A DNA stretch of 64,000 nucleotides from the NCBI GenBank assembly GCA_022599775.1, contig JAHZLQ010000033.1, positions 111,776-175,775 of the forward strand, given 5' to 3'. The DNA is from Gammaproteobacteria bacterium. GTDB taxonomy: Bacteria; Pseudomonadota; Gammaproteobacteria; Nevskiales; Nevskiaceae. Positions 41,429 to 50,055 of this stretch are shown here, in pieces. The notes beneath the pieces are model-generated. The model was not told the origin of the DNA. It saw only the letters and a program-made list of their open reading frames with translations, and did no database searches. The position numbers were made by a program, and so were the translations under genes. The stretch's first letter is position 1. Every line of letters begins with the position of its first letter.

Positions 41429-42043
41429 CTAGTACGCACGCACGGCGGGCGCCAGGATGATTCCGCAGATCGCCGCCGCGATCTCCTCGGGCTTGCCGAT
41501 GAAGTTCACGGGTCCGTCGTAGTTGATCGCGTTACGCGGCATGTCGGGCGATCGTTGTGCCGGCGTAACGACCATCGTCTGCCCGCCGGCGCTTTTGATC
41601 GCCGCCAAGCCGACCGCGCCATCATCGAGCGAGCCCGACAGCACGACGCCGATCATGTGCCGGCCGGCGTGTGCAGCGATCGAGCCGAACAGCAGGTCGA
41701 TCGTGCGGTTGCGATATTGCGCCTCGGGATCAGCCACGATTTCGCCGAAACGGCCGGAAGCCAAGCGCAGGTGGTCCGCCGGTTCGCCGATGTAGATGCG
41801 GCCCTGACAAAGCTGCTCGCCCTGGTGGGCGATGACGACCGGCAAAGCGGTGGCGCGGCCGAGCACCGCCTGGAGCTGGCTGGGCCGTGTCCACGAACGA
41901 TGCAATACGACCAGAACCGCCGCGGGCAGCGTGGCCGGCAGCTTTGCCAGAAGATCACGAAGGTCGTTCAGTCCTTCGGCGCCGGATGCGCCGATCGCAA
42001 CGCACCAGATCGGTTCGTCGGATTTCACCCAGGTTCGCGCCAC
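41429..42043 (-). CDS. Stand-alone CheB methylesterase domain, copy 2
   Basis: About 204 residues if GTG 42043 is the start; other starts (GTG 42028, ATG 42223) are possible and none has a strong ribosome site. The catalytic set of CheB is visible: serine in AIGASGAEGL, histidine in VVLHRSWTRPSQL and aspartate in VLSGSLDDGAVGL. It lacks the receiver domain of ordinary CheB, so it is not controlled by phosphorylation in the usual way. It lies downstream of a second CheB domain in the same direction. It would remove methyl esters from chemoreceptor-like proteins. Confidence 0.78.
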   Translation of the reverse strand: MARTWVKSDEPIWCVAIGASGAEGLNDLRDLLAKLPATLPAAVLVVLHRSWTRPSQLQAVLGRATALPVVIAHQGEQLCQGRIYIGEPADHLRLASGRFGEIVADPEAQYRNRTIDLLFGSIAAHAGRHMIGVVLSGSLDDGAVGLAAIKSAGGQTMVVTPAQRSPDMPRNAINYDGPVNFIGKPEEIAAAICGIILAPAVRAY

Positions 42044-42204
42044 GGAAATCGACGGTCGAACACCTCGGCGCGGGCGGCTTTCATTGGGCAGTTTCCCAGC
42101 AGACGGCTCCCGCCGCGCCCGCTGGCGCGGCGGCACATCCCTCACGGTACGACCTGCGCACGTCCGCTGCAAATTGGTCTTGCCGCCGGTCAACCCGACC
42201 CGTC

Positions 42205-42789
42205 TCAGGGCCTGCGCCGGCATTCCCGTCCCGCGACCAAAGCCTGCAGGCAGGCGCCGATTTCATCGGCCGGCAGACAATGGTCCACAGTCACCGCGTT
42301 AAGCGCACTCAACGGCATGCCCTCGGCCTCCGCATCGGCCGGATGCTGCACCACCGCCGTACCCCCTGCCCGCTTGATCGCGAGCAAGCCCTGAGCGCCG
42401 TCACTGAGTCCGCCACTGAGAACGATACCGATGACGTCCGGTCCGCGGCTGGCGGCCGCCGAACGAAACAAGGGATCGATCGCCGGACGCGTGTGATGTT
42501 CCTTGGCGGCCTGCGTGAGCACCAGCTCATCCTGATCCAAAGTCAGGTGCCGATCCGGCGGCGCCACGTAAATGCGGCCGGCCTGGATCCGTTGGCCATG
42601 CTGGGCAAAGGCGATCGGAAGTCGCGTCATTCTGCCCAGCAAATCCGGAAGCACGCTTTGATGCCCGTCGATGTGCTGGACGATCAGGATCGGTGCCGCA
42701 AAGTCGGTCGGCAATGGCGACAGCAGCTGCCTGAATGCCAGGACGCCGCCGATCGAAGCGCCGACGACGATAACTCGGTCTGTATTCAT
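42205..42789 (-). CDS. Stand-alone CheB methylesterase domain, copy 1
   Basis: 194 residues from ATG 42789. VVGASIGGVLAFRQLL (serine), LIVQHIDGHQ (histidine) and IVLSGGLSDGAQGLLAI (aspartate) make an intact CheB catalytic domain, again without a receiver. It shares general layout with the copy downstream, so the pair may come from an old duplication. A CheB-CheR fusion kinase is encoded 2 kb away, which suggests a methylation-linked stress signalling module rather than flagellar chemotaxis; no flagellar genes are present. Confidence 0.85.
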   Translation of the reverse strand: MNTDRVIVVGASIGGVLAFRQLLSPLPTDFAAPILIVQHIDGHQSVLPDLLGRMTRLPIAFAQHGQRIQAGRIYVAPPDRHLTLDQDELVLTQAAKEHHTRPAIDPLFRSAAASRGPDVIGIVLSGGLSDGAQGLLAIKRAGGTAVVQHPADAEAEGMPLSALNAVTVDHCLPADEIGACLQALVAGRECRRRP

Positions 42790-42846
42790 CGATAGATCCA
42801 ATACCAAGGCCCGCGATACGGGCCTGCCCGGCCTTAGGGCCTGTTT

Positions 42847-42990
42847 TCAGCTGGCCGGCATCTCGTGCATGAAGTTCGCACGGTCCCTGAGCTCGATACA
42901 CGTAAAGGCGCGTCGGCGGCGTTCGTGCTCCGCCTGGCTGTCGCTACTCTCGGCATGCCGGTTCAGGCTGGCTGTGTGCTCATCCTTGAG
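42847..42990 (-). pseudogene. Relict 3' end of an HhH-type gene (paralogue of 55070-55507)
   Basis: Read on the reverse strand, 47 codons up to a stop at 42847 align without gaps with the C-terminus of the HhH protein at 55070: both have AES.DS.AE.ERR.RAF and FM.E.P. About 20 of 47 positions are identical by hand. The GVGPKT hairpin is lost here (CIELRD) and an in-frame stop stands just upstream at 42991. The remainder of the 42790-43271 gap shows no gene. Confidence 0.6.
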
Positions 42991-43271
42991 TCACGGAAAC
43001 AAGTCGGAACTGGACCCCAGGCTCGTCCCTGGAAGTCACTGTGCCAAGCAGTCGCTGAACCCTGCATGCATGAGACTCGGTCGCCTTGCTCCGCCATCTG
43101 CCCGGAGCCGCCGGGTGGGCAATGCATCACGCACGACTCGGCCTCGCGAACCGGCAATTTGCGGGATGGGGGCTCACCACAGCAGGGATACGCCCGGGCG
43201 CGCCACTTGAAACGGATGGATGTTTGCGGGTTTCCGAGACAGCACCCGCCTTCACCGGACGGAGAGACAAG

Positions 43272-44225
43272 ATGGACACGATGCAGCTCGTGCGCATTCA
43301 CAGCTTCGGCGGAACCGAAGTGCTCAGCCTTGACGAAGTGCCGGTCCCCGAGCCCGAAGCCGATGAGTTGTTGCTCAAAGTGCATGCCGCCGGAATCAAC
43401 CCGGTCGACGTCAAAATGCGTTCGGGCCGGTACCCGGGAGCGGAGGAGTCGATGCTGCCCCTGGCATTGGGCCGCGAGGTATCCGGCACCGTGGTGCGCT
43501 GTGGCCCCGGCGTCTTGGGCACCCGGGTTGGCGACACCGTCCATGCGATGCTGGATATGGACCGCGGCGGCTACGCGGAATACGTCACGATCAAACCGTC
43601 CGAGCATGTGCTCAAACCGCCTTCACTCGATCATGTCTCGGCCGCCGCCGTTCCTCTGGCGGCCCTGACTGCCTGGCAGGGGCTCTTTGAACGGGGCGAG
43701 CTGCGCCCGAACCAGCGGGTACTGATCCATGGCGCCAGCGGCGGCGTCGGGCATCTGGCCGTGCAGTTCGCGAAACAGATGGGGGCCCAGGTCATGACCA
43801 CCTCCTCGGGCGCGGACCTCGATTTCCTGCGCGATCTGGGTGCCAGCCACGCAATCGACTACCGGGATGACGAATTTGACCAACAGCTGCGGGACCTCGA
43901 TCTGGTACTGGACCTGATCGGCGGCGAGACCCGCGATCGGTCATTTGCGGTGATCCGGCCCGGTGGAAAACTGGTATCGACGCTCGGGGAGCCGTCACAG
44001 GACAAGGCGAACAAGCACGGCATTCGCGTGGCCGGCTTCATGGCCCGGCCCAGTGCCGTGCAGCTGTACCGGATCGGCCGGATGTTCGATGCGGGCGAAG
44101 TCCGCGTGACGCTGGACACCGTGTTCCCGCTGCGGGATGTCGCCGCCGCGCACGCCCATCTGGAGTCCCGGCATGTGCGCGGCAAGCTGGTGCTTCAGGT
44201 CGCGGACCTTGCCGGCTCGGCCTGA
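43272..44225 (+). CDS. NADP-dependent quinone oxidoreductase (zinc-less MDR family)
   Basis: 317 residues from ATG 43272 (GGAGAG upstream). Domains: GroES-like N-terminus (VRIHSFGGTEVLSLDEVPVP), LALGREVSGTVV, AAAVPLAALTAWQGLFERGEL, Rossmann VLIHGASGGVGHLAVQFAKQMG and the C-terminal HLESRHVRGKLVLQV. It reduces quinones or enones with NADPH; no zinc-ligand cysteines are seen. It is the intact paralogue of the frameshifted gene at 38627 and may replace it. Confidence 0.9.
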   Translation: MDTMQLVRIHSFGGTEVLSLDEVPVPEPEADELLLKVHAAGINPVDVKMRSGRYPGAEESMLPLALGREVSGTVVRCGPGVLGTRVGDTVHAMLDMDRGGYAEYVTIKPSEHVLKPPSLDHVSAAAVPLAALTAWQGLFERGELRPNQRVLIHGASGGVGHLAVQFAKQMGAQVMTTSSGADLDFLRDLGASHAIDYRDDEFDQQLRDLDLVLDLIGGETRDRSFAVIRPGGKLVSTLGEPSQDKANKHGIRVAGFMARPSAVQLYRIGRMFDAGEVRVTLDTVFPLRDVAAAHAHLESRHVRGKLVLQVADLAGSA

Positions 44226-44247
44226 AGCGGCGCCGTCCCGAATCGCC

Positions 44248-44637
44248 TCAGGCGGCGAGCAGTTTGCGCACCACCTCGAGCAGCGTTGCGGCCTGAAACG
44301 GCTTGACCAGCCGCGGCGCGCTGCGATACGGCGCCGGAAACAGGTTGTCGGAATCGTAGCCGGTGAGAAACGCGATCGGAACGCCGCGCTCGCTCAGCAG
44401 CTCCGCCACCGGAAAACAGGTCTGTATATCGTTGAGGTTCACGTCGAGCAGCGCCGCGTCGATGTGCTCGTCACGCGCCAGTGCCATCGCCGCTTCGAGA
44501 TTGGCGACCGGCCCCACGACCGCCAGACCCACGTCTTCGAGCATATCGGCGATCGCCTCGGCGATCAGCAATCGATCCTCGACGACGAGAATGCGCCGGG
44601 GCGCGTGATGTTCGTCCTTGCTGTCGATCATGGTCAT
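44248..44637 (-). CDS. Single-domain response regulator (receiver)
   Basis: 129 residues from ATG 44637. A lone receiver: ILVVEDRLLIAEAIADML, phospho-aspartate in AALLDVNLND, FLTGYDSDN and the lysine of RLVKPF. Such receivers typically work with HWE/HisKA_2 kinases. Its start overlaps the stop of the CheB-CheR kinase gene (ATGA), so the two are translated together and are almost certainly partners. Confidence 0.9.
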   Translation of the reverse strand: MTMIDSKDEHHAPRRILVVEDRLLIAEAIADMLEDVGLAVVGPVANLEAAMALARDEHIDAALLDVNLNDIQTCFPVAELLSERGVPIAFLTGYDSDNLFPAPYRSAPRLVKPFQAATLLEVVRKLLAA

Positions 44638-47600
44638 CCCAAATCGGTAGGCGGCGGCACATCGTCGGCCGGCTGGTGTGGGAAGCGAAGTTCGCACTGC
44701 AGGCCGGCGGCCCGGAAATCGAGCGAGGCCTGTCCGTCCAACTCGTAGCTCAGGCTGCGTTTGACGAAGCGCGTACCGAAGCCTTCTTCGTGCGGTTTGT
44801 CGATCGGCGGGCCATCCGACTCGATCCAGGTGATGACGACTTCGCGGCGCCCCCGCTTGAGTTCCGTGAACCATCGGATTTCGACGCAGCCATCCGCGAC
44901 CGACAGCGGTCCGTACTTGGCGGCATTGGTCGCCAACTCATGCAGAATCATGCCCAATGGTGCGGAGTGCGCACGGTTGATGAGCAGTTCCGGTCCGTTC
45001 ATGGACACGTTCGCGCCATCGACGTTCATGAACGGCTCGAGCGATACGGCGATCAAATCCTTCAAGGTGGCGCCGGCCCAGCTTTCGCCGACCAAGAGAT
45101 CGTGCACGCGGCCCATGGCCCCCAGCCTGGAGCTGAAGGCCTGGCGGAAGGATTCCACGGAAGGCGCGCGCCGCAGCATTCGCGCGGCGAGCGCGTCGAT
45201 CGTGGCGATGATGTTCTTGACGCGATGCTGCAGTTCATCGAGCAGCATCTGGCGCCGCGCTTCGGCCAGCCGATGCTGAGACACATCAACCACAGCGGCG
45301 ATCGCACCGCGCACCGCACCGCCGTTATCGAACAGCGGCGAGGCCGAGATCATCACATCGATTGCCTTGCCCCCGTCCTGAAACAGCAGGCCCTCGAAGC
45401 TGACGCTCTGACCGTGGGTGGCGGCCTGGTACAGCGGCTGTTCCTCCTTGGGCAATGGCTGTTCGCCCCGTCCCAGCCGCAGATCGATCTGCAGACGGCG
45501 CGGACCATTGCGATCAGCGGGCAGACCCATCAGTCCCAGGCCGTGGCGATTGACGGTGACCTCGTCGCTGTCGACCGCTTCCTTGATGAATATTCCGGCG
45601 GGCACCAGGTCCAGGATCGTCTGCAGGCTTTCAATGCGGTTGCGCAAATCCATGGCGAGTCTGGTAACACGCTCTTCGGCAGCCGCAATCTCGGTGACAT
45701 CGATGAAGGTGACGACCACGCCGGCGATCGCGTCCTCGGTTGTGCGGTACGGCAGCAGGCGCATGACGTAACGGCTTCGTCCGTCGTTGCTGCTGACGCG
45801 GCGCTCGATCTGATGCAGGGTCCGCAGCACCGCGCCGGCGTCCTCCTGAACCGTATCCGGCTCGAAGCGCATCCGTACGTGGGAAATCGGTCTTCCGACG
45901 TCACTTTCCACCAGGCGGAATACCTGCTTGGCCGCCGGAGTGAAGCTCTTCACGTTGAGCAGGCGGTCCAGGAACACGGTGGCGATCTGCGTACTTTCCA
46001 GCAGATTGGCGATATCGTTGTTGGCGCGGCCAAGTTCCTCCACCCGCATGTTGAGCTCGGCGTTGACCGTCATCAGCTCCTCGTTGGTGGACTGCAGCTC
46101 CTCGCGCGAGGTTTCGAGCTCCTCGTTGGCGGACTGCAGTTCCTCGTTGACCGAAGACAGCTCTTCATTGCCGACGCGCAACTCCTCGTTGGACGATTCG
46201 AGTTCCTCGGTGGTCGAGGCCAGATGCTCGCGTGTGGCCCGCAGTTCCGCTTCAAGTTCCCGCAGGCCGCGATGATGGCCGGCGGCGCTTTGGTCGAGCA
46301 GATCGCCGACATGCGGCACGCTGTCGATTTCCACGTCACGGAACAGGATCACATACAGCTTGTCGCTGGTTCCGGTTCCCGTTCCGTTCAGCGGCTCCAC
46401 GATCAAATCGACGCGCCGGCTCTGGTCGGTTGCGTCGTGACCGATGGCCACACGCACCTGCGCCGTTCCCGCCTTGTCCATCGCACGGTTGAAGGCGCTA
46501 CGCAGATCCACGCGCAAGCCGGCCTTGGCCATGCTGAAGACATTGTGGTCCGGCACGCCGGCCGGCAGTTCGAGATAACGCCCGGTCTTGTTGCTGGCAT
46601 AGAGCACGTCGCCGTCGCCGTCGATCACCACGTGGGCCGGCACGTGCCGCTCCAGCAGCAAGGCATCGACAGCGCTGGACATGGAACGGTCGACGCGGCG
46701 CGGCGTCTGTCGAACCCGTATCCGTTCAGGCCTGGACCGCACCGAACTCAGCGGGAACTCCGGCGGGCGCCCCTCCTTGAGATGACGCCGCTGGAAGATC
46801 CGGCTGGGTTTGTCGACGGTGGCGAACAGCCGCGGCACACGGATGTTCTCCGAACTGCCGAGGAACAGAAAGCCGGAATCGCGCAGCGCATAGTGGAACA
46901 GCGGCACCACCCGATTCTGCAGCTTGGCCGAGAAATAGATCAGCAGATTGCGACAGCTGACGAGGTCCAGCTTCGAGAACGGCGCATCACGCAGCAGATC
47001 ATGCACCGAGAACAGACACATTTCGCGCAGCTCGACCGACACTCGATAGGTGCCATCTTCGCGGACGAAGTGACGTTGCAGACGCTCCGGCGAAACATCG
47101 GCGGCAATCGAGGCCGGATAGCGGCCCAGCCGCGCCGTCGTCAGCGCGCGCTCGTCGATATCGCTGGCAAACACCTGCAGCCGAGATCGGTCGATCGCGT
47201 CCGGAAGATTCTCCCGCAGCAGGATCGCGATCGAATAGGCCTCCTCGCCGGTTGAGCAGCCCGGCACCCAGACGCGCACCGATTCGCTCGGACCGAGCCC
47301 GTCGAACAATTGTGGAATGACCTGCTTCTCCAGCAGCTTGAATGCCTCTTCGTCGCGGAAGAAACGGGTGACGCCGATCAGCAGATCCTGGAACAGCAGA
47401 TCCAGCTCGTGCGAATCGCTGCGGATGCGGGCGACGAAGGCCTCGGCCTCGTGGATGTCGAGCACATGCATGCGCCGCTGCAGACGTCGCAGGATCGTTC
47501 GGTCCTTGTACTCCTGAAGGTCATGGCCGGTGCGGTTGCGCAACAGCTCATAGATCTGCGGCAGGAACAGCGGCAGCTTCGGATCGATGGCATTGGCATC

Positions 47601-48215
47601 GCGAATCTGCGTGGCCGAGGGCAAGGTGGCGAAGTATTCGCCGAGACGGCGCGGTATCTCGGCGACCGGCAACACCAGATCAAGCTGCTCGTTCGCCAGA
47701 GCCGTGTGCATGGTGCCGTCATACCGCCCTGCCGCCAGGGCCACGGCGACCCCACCGGCATCACGGATGGCGCGTATTCCCAGCGTACCGTCGCTGCCAT
47801 GACCGGGCAGCACAATTCCGGCAAAGGGCGACTGGCAAACCGCCGCGAGCTGACCGAACAGCTGGTCCACCGGGGCCTCACCGCCATCATCGACGATGTC
47901 GAGCCCGTCTTCATCGAACCTGAGCATTTCCCCGGGGGGCGCGTGATAGAGCCTGCCCCGCTCGACCGGCGTCTTGCGATCGACCGCCACCACCGGTAAT
48001 GGCGAGCGGCCGAGCACCTCGAGCAGTGCGTCGTGGGACTCCGGCGCGAGCGGCAAGGCCAGGATCAGGCCCACACCCCGCTCGATCAGGGCCGCGCCAG
48101 GCGCCGCCGAAAACGCATTCAACAGCTCCGCCAGGGCGGCGATGTCGTCGGCCTTGACACCGATGGCCACGACCGGTCCGCCAGAGTCGCTCGACGCCAT
48201 GCTGCGATCGGTCAT
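44634..48215 (-). CDS. CheB-CheR-PAS-HWE hybrid histidine kinase
   Basis: 1193 residues, no membrane segments. Order: CheB-like domain (about 10-190) lacking the catalytic serine motif (GVKADD replaces GAS.GG), so probably inactive; CheR methyltransferase domain (about 210-470) with RRLQRRM and the SAM motif VPGCSTGEEAYS; a PAS-like part (about 530-640); a long heptad coiled coil (about 645-735, repeated EELES/NEEL units); two PAS domains (about 740-980); and an HWE/HisKA_2 kinase with ELQHRVKN (H near 996). It likely senses a cytosolic stress and signals to the receiver at 44248. Confidence 0.93.
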   Translation of the reverse strand: MTDRSMASSDSGGPVVAIGVKADDIAALAELLNAFSAAPGAALIERGVGLILALPLAPESHDALLEVLGRSPLPVVAVDRKTPVERGRLYHAPPGEMLRFDEDGLDIVDDGGEAPVDQLFGQLAAVCQSPFAGIVLPGHGSDGTLGIRAIRDAGGVAVALAAGRYDGTMHTALANEQLDLVLPVAEIPRRLGEYFATLPSATQIRDANAIDPKLPLFLPQIYELLRNRTGHDLQEYKDRTILRRLQRRMHVLDIHEAEAFVARIRSDSHELDLLFQDLLIGVTRFFRDEEAFKLLEKQVIPQLFDGLGPSESVRVWVPGCSTGEEAYSIAILLRENLPDAIDRSRLQVFASDIDERALTTARLGRYPASIAADVSPERLQRHFVREDGTYRVSVELREMCLFSVHDLLRDAPFSKLDLVSCRNLLIYFSAKLQNRVVPLFHYALRDSGFLFLGSSENIRVPRLFATVDKPSRIFQRRHLKEGRPPEFPLSSVRSRPERIRVRQTPRRVDRSMSSAVDALLLERHVPAHVVIDGDGDVLYASNKTGRYLELPAGVPDHNVFSMAKAGLRVDLRSAFNRAMDKAGTAQVRVAIGHDATDQSRRVDLIVEPLNGTGTGTSDKLYVILFRDVEIDSVPHVGDLLDQSAAGHHRGLRELEAELRATREHLASTTEELESSNEELRVGNEELSSVNEELQSANEELETSREELQSTNEELMTVNAELNMRVEELGRANNDIANLLESTQIATVFLDRLLNVKSFTPAAKQVFRLVESDVGRPISHVRMRFEPDTVQEDAGAVLRTLHQIERRVSSNDGRSRYVMRLLPYRTTEDAIAGVVVTFIDVTEIAAAEERVTRLAMDLRNRIESLQTILDLVPAGIFIKEAVDSDEVTVNRHGLGLMGLPADRNGPRRLQIDLRLGRGEQPLPKEEQPLYQAATHGQSVSFEGLLFQDGGKAIDVMISASPLFDNGGAVRGAIAAVVDVSQHRLAEARRQMLLDELQHRVKNIIATIDALAARMLRRAPSVESFRQAFSSRLGAMGRVHDLLVGESWAGATLKDLIAVSLEPFMNVDGANVSMNGPELLINRAHSAPLGMILHELATNAAKYGPLSVADGCVEIRWFTELKRGRREVVITWIESDGPPIDKPHEEGFGTRFVKRSLSYELDGQASLDFRAAGLQCELRFPHQPADDVPPPTDLG

Positions 48216-48316
48216 CCTGGAGATTTCAATTGAAAGGAATGGGCCGGCGCGTCTTGCGACGGCCCGCTATCCTGACTCAAGCGCCCTTGAATGTATAACC
48301 CCCGACAGCGCGGATT

Positions 48317-48709
48317 TCAGCCCTGCCGCTGCGCGATTGCATCCGCCAGCTGCTGCTTGCTCATCGTCGAGCGGCCCTCGACACCCAGGGATTTCGCTCG
48401 CGCGTACAGGTCCTGCCTGCTGTTGTGCTCGACATCGACACCGCCGTGGGTCGTGCCGCGGCCACGCCGCTTGGCACCGCTGGCCTGACGCGAACGCGAA
48501 TCCGACGGTCCACTGTCGGATTTCTTCTCCCAGTGGTCGCCGACCTTCTCGTACTCGTGCTTGACCGCGGCATAGGCCACGCGGCCGGCACGCTGGCCGC
48601 TGCCATACTGCTCCTCGGCGCTGGCCATTGCCTTGGCATAGGTTCGCTGCGCCTTTTTCGGCGAGCGTTCAAGAGTACCGGGAATCGAGACGCCATTGAT
48701 CTTGCTCAT
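48317..48709 (-). CDS. ChaB-family protein with Rho-N-like tail
   Basis: 130 residues. The N-terminal half (LERSPKKAQRTYAKAMASA and AYAAVKHEYEKVGDHWEKK) is a ChaB domain; a basic Ser/Arg/Gly linker follows, then a short Rho-N/SAP-like helix pair (LYARAKSLGVEGRSTMSKQQ). ChaB is annotated as a cation-transport regulator, but stand-alone copies like this in stress clusters have unknown function, and the tail suggests nucleic-acid binding. Leftward, just upstream of the hybrid kinase. Confidence 0.8.
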   Translation of the reverse strand: MSKINGVSIPGTLERSPKKAQRTYAKAMASAEEQYGSGQRAGRVAYAAVKHEYEKVGDHWEKKSDSGPSDSRSRQASGAKRRGRGTTHGGVDVEHNSRQDLYARAKSLGVEGRSTMSKQQLADAIAQRQG

Positions 48710-48790
48710 GCTTAGGCCTCCGTTCTGAGAGTGATCGATTTCAGCATGCGGGCTCCGAACGCAAGGTGAATCCGCAGGCGGTCGCGCCGC

Positions 48791-49576
48791 TCACAGCACC
48801 AGCGATTGGGCGCCGTCGATCCACACCGGTGTGCCGGTGATGTGCTTCGCGCGATCCGAGACCAGGAACAGCACCAGTTCCGCGACATCGTCTGCCGAAC
48901 CGGGCTCGCCGCCGCTCAATGGAATCTGGCCGGCCGGGTATTCCACCGGCTCGGCCGCGGCTTCGGTATGACGTGGCCAGGTGTTGTCGCCGATCTCGGT
49001 GTCGATCTTGCCCGGACAGATCGCGTTGACGCGAATGCGGTGTTTGGCCAGCTCCACCGCCGCCACCTGGGTCATCGCCAGCTGCCCGGCCTTGGAGGCG
49101 GCGTAGGCGATCGTGCCGGGGTTGCGGAAAGTGCGCGTGCCGTTGATCGAAGACATGACGACGATGGCGCCGCCACCGGCCGCCTTCAGATGAGGAACCG
49201 CGTAGCGCATGGTCAGAAAGGTTCCGCGCAGATCGGAGTCCACCGTCAGGTCCCATTCCTCAGGCTGCAGCTCGTCGACCGGCGCCCAGACGCCGTTGAT
49301 GCCGGCGTTGGCGACGACGATGTCGAGGCCTTGGTACTGATCCACGAGCTGCTCGATCGCGCCGCCGACGCTATCCGCATCGCGCACTTCCGCGTGCAGG
49401 CTGATCGCTTCTCCGCCATCCGCGGCAATTCCGGCAACGGTCTGCTCCGCTTCCTGCAGATTGTGACTGAGCACGCCGACGCGACAGCCGGCCGCGGCCA
49501 GCGTCAGCGCCGTCGCCTTGCCGATACCGCTGCCGGCGCCGGTGACCAGAGCCACCTTTGCTTTCAGATTCGACAT
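48791..49576 (-). CDS. Short-chain dehydrogenase/reductase
   Basis: 261 residues from ATG 49576, preceded by GGAGG at good spacing. TGAGSGIG, NAGINGVW, SSINGTRTF and YAASK are intact, and the C-terminus DGAQSLVL completes a classical SDR. It is a general NAD(P)-dependent oxidoreductase of unknown substrate in the stress block; nothing ties it to the steroid genes. Leftward, 81 bp before the ChaB gene. Confidence 0.85.
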   Translation of the reverse strand: MSNLKAKVALVTGAGSGIGKATALTLAAAGCRVGVLSHNLQEAEQTVAGIAADGGEAISLHAEVRDADSVGGAIEQLVDQYQGLDIVVANAGINGVWAPVDELQPEEWDLTVDSDLRGTFLTMRYAVPHLKAAGGGAIVVMSSINGTRTFRNPGTIAYAASKAGQLAMTQVAAVELAKHRIRVNAICPGKIDTEIGDNTWPRHTEAAAEPVEYPAGQIPLSGGEPGSADDVAELVLFLVSDRAKHITGTPVWIDGAQSLVL

Positions 49577-49850
49577 GTAGCCTCCTGTCATTCGGGCCTT
49601 GAATCCGGCCCCGTTGTGAACCTGGGAGGGCGTGCCGCAATCCACGTGCCCGGGAACGGTCCATGGCGACTGACGTGCGGGCATGCCGCCTGCTCCTGCC
49701 CAGCACAGCCGCGATGTCCGCATTTGCCGGGGCCACCGCGCCAGCGGTCACTCCTGGGGGGGGCGCGGCGCAGAGCCTCGACAGTCGGGAACGACGATTG
49801 CTCACGGCACTTGGGCCGAGTTCGGCACCAATCCCCCACCAGGAGACACC

Positions 49851-50054
49851 ATGGCCATCGCACGAGTATCCGAAATCATTTCCGCCAGCGACAAGCGCTT
49901 CGATGATGCCATCCGCAGTGGTATAGAACGCGCCAACGACACGCTCGAAAACATCGAAGGCGCCTGGATCGAGAGTCAGAAGCTCGAGCTGCGCGACGGC
50001 AAGATCGCCGAATATCGCGTCGTCATGAAGCTCAGTTTCGTTCTCAATTCCTGA
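49851..50054 (+). CDS. Dodecin flavin-binding protein
   Basis: 67 residues from ATG 49851 with an AGGAG ribosome site. The pattern ARVSEIISASDKRFDDAI, a helix, then ENIEGAWIESQKLEL and AEYRVVMKLSFVL is that of dodecin, whose conserved tryptophan (here in GAWIESQ) stacks on flavin. Twelve subunits form a shell that stores riboflavin, FMN or CoA and limits flavin photoreduction. The kinase gene begins one base after its stop codon. Confidence 0.88.
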   Translation: MAIARVSEIISASDKRFDDAIRSGIERANDTLENIEGAWIESQKLELRDGKIAEYRVVMKLSFVLNS

Positions 50055-50055
50055 G

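Noticed and set aside
42044..42223. Longer start (ATG 42223) for the second CheB domain
   Set aside because: The added 60 residues are Arg/Pro-rich and not protein-like, and would overlap the preceding CheB gene; a GTG start nearer the domain is preferred, with low certainty.
43086..43271. Upstream extension of the quinone oxidoreductase to 43086
   Set aside because: The family N-terminus begins at ATG 43272 with a ribosome site just before it; the extension has no resemblance to the family.
44481..47255. A 924-codon open frame on the plus strand opposite the CheB-CheR kinase gene
   Set aside because: It is antisense to a gene with clear domains; its composition (His/Gln/Arg-rich) is the usual shadow of GC-rich coding DNA and it has no recognisable motif.
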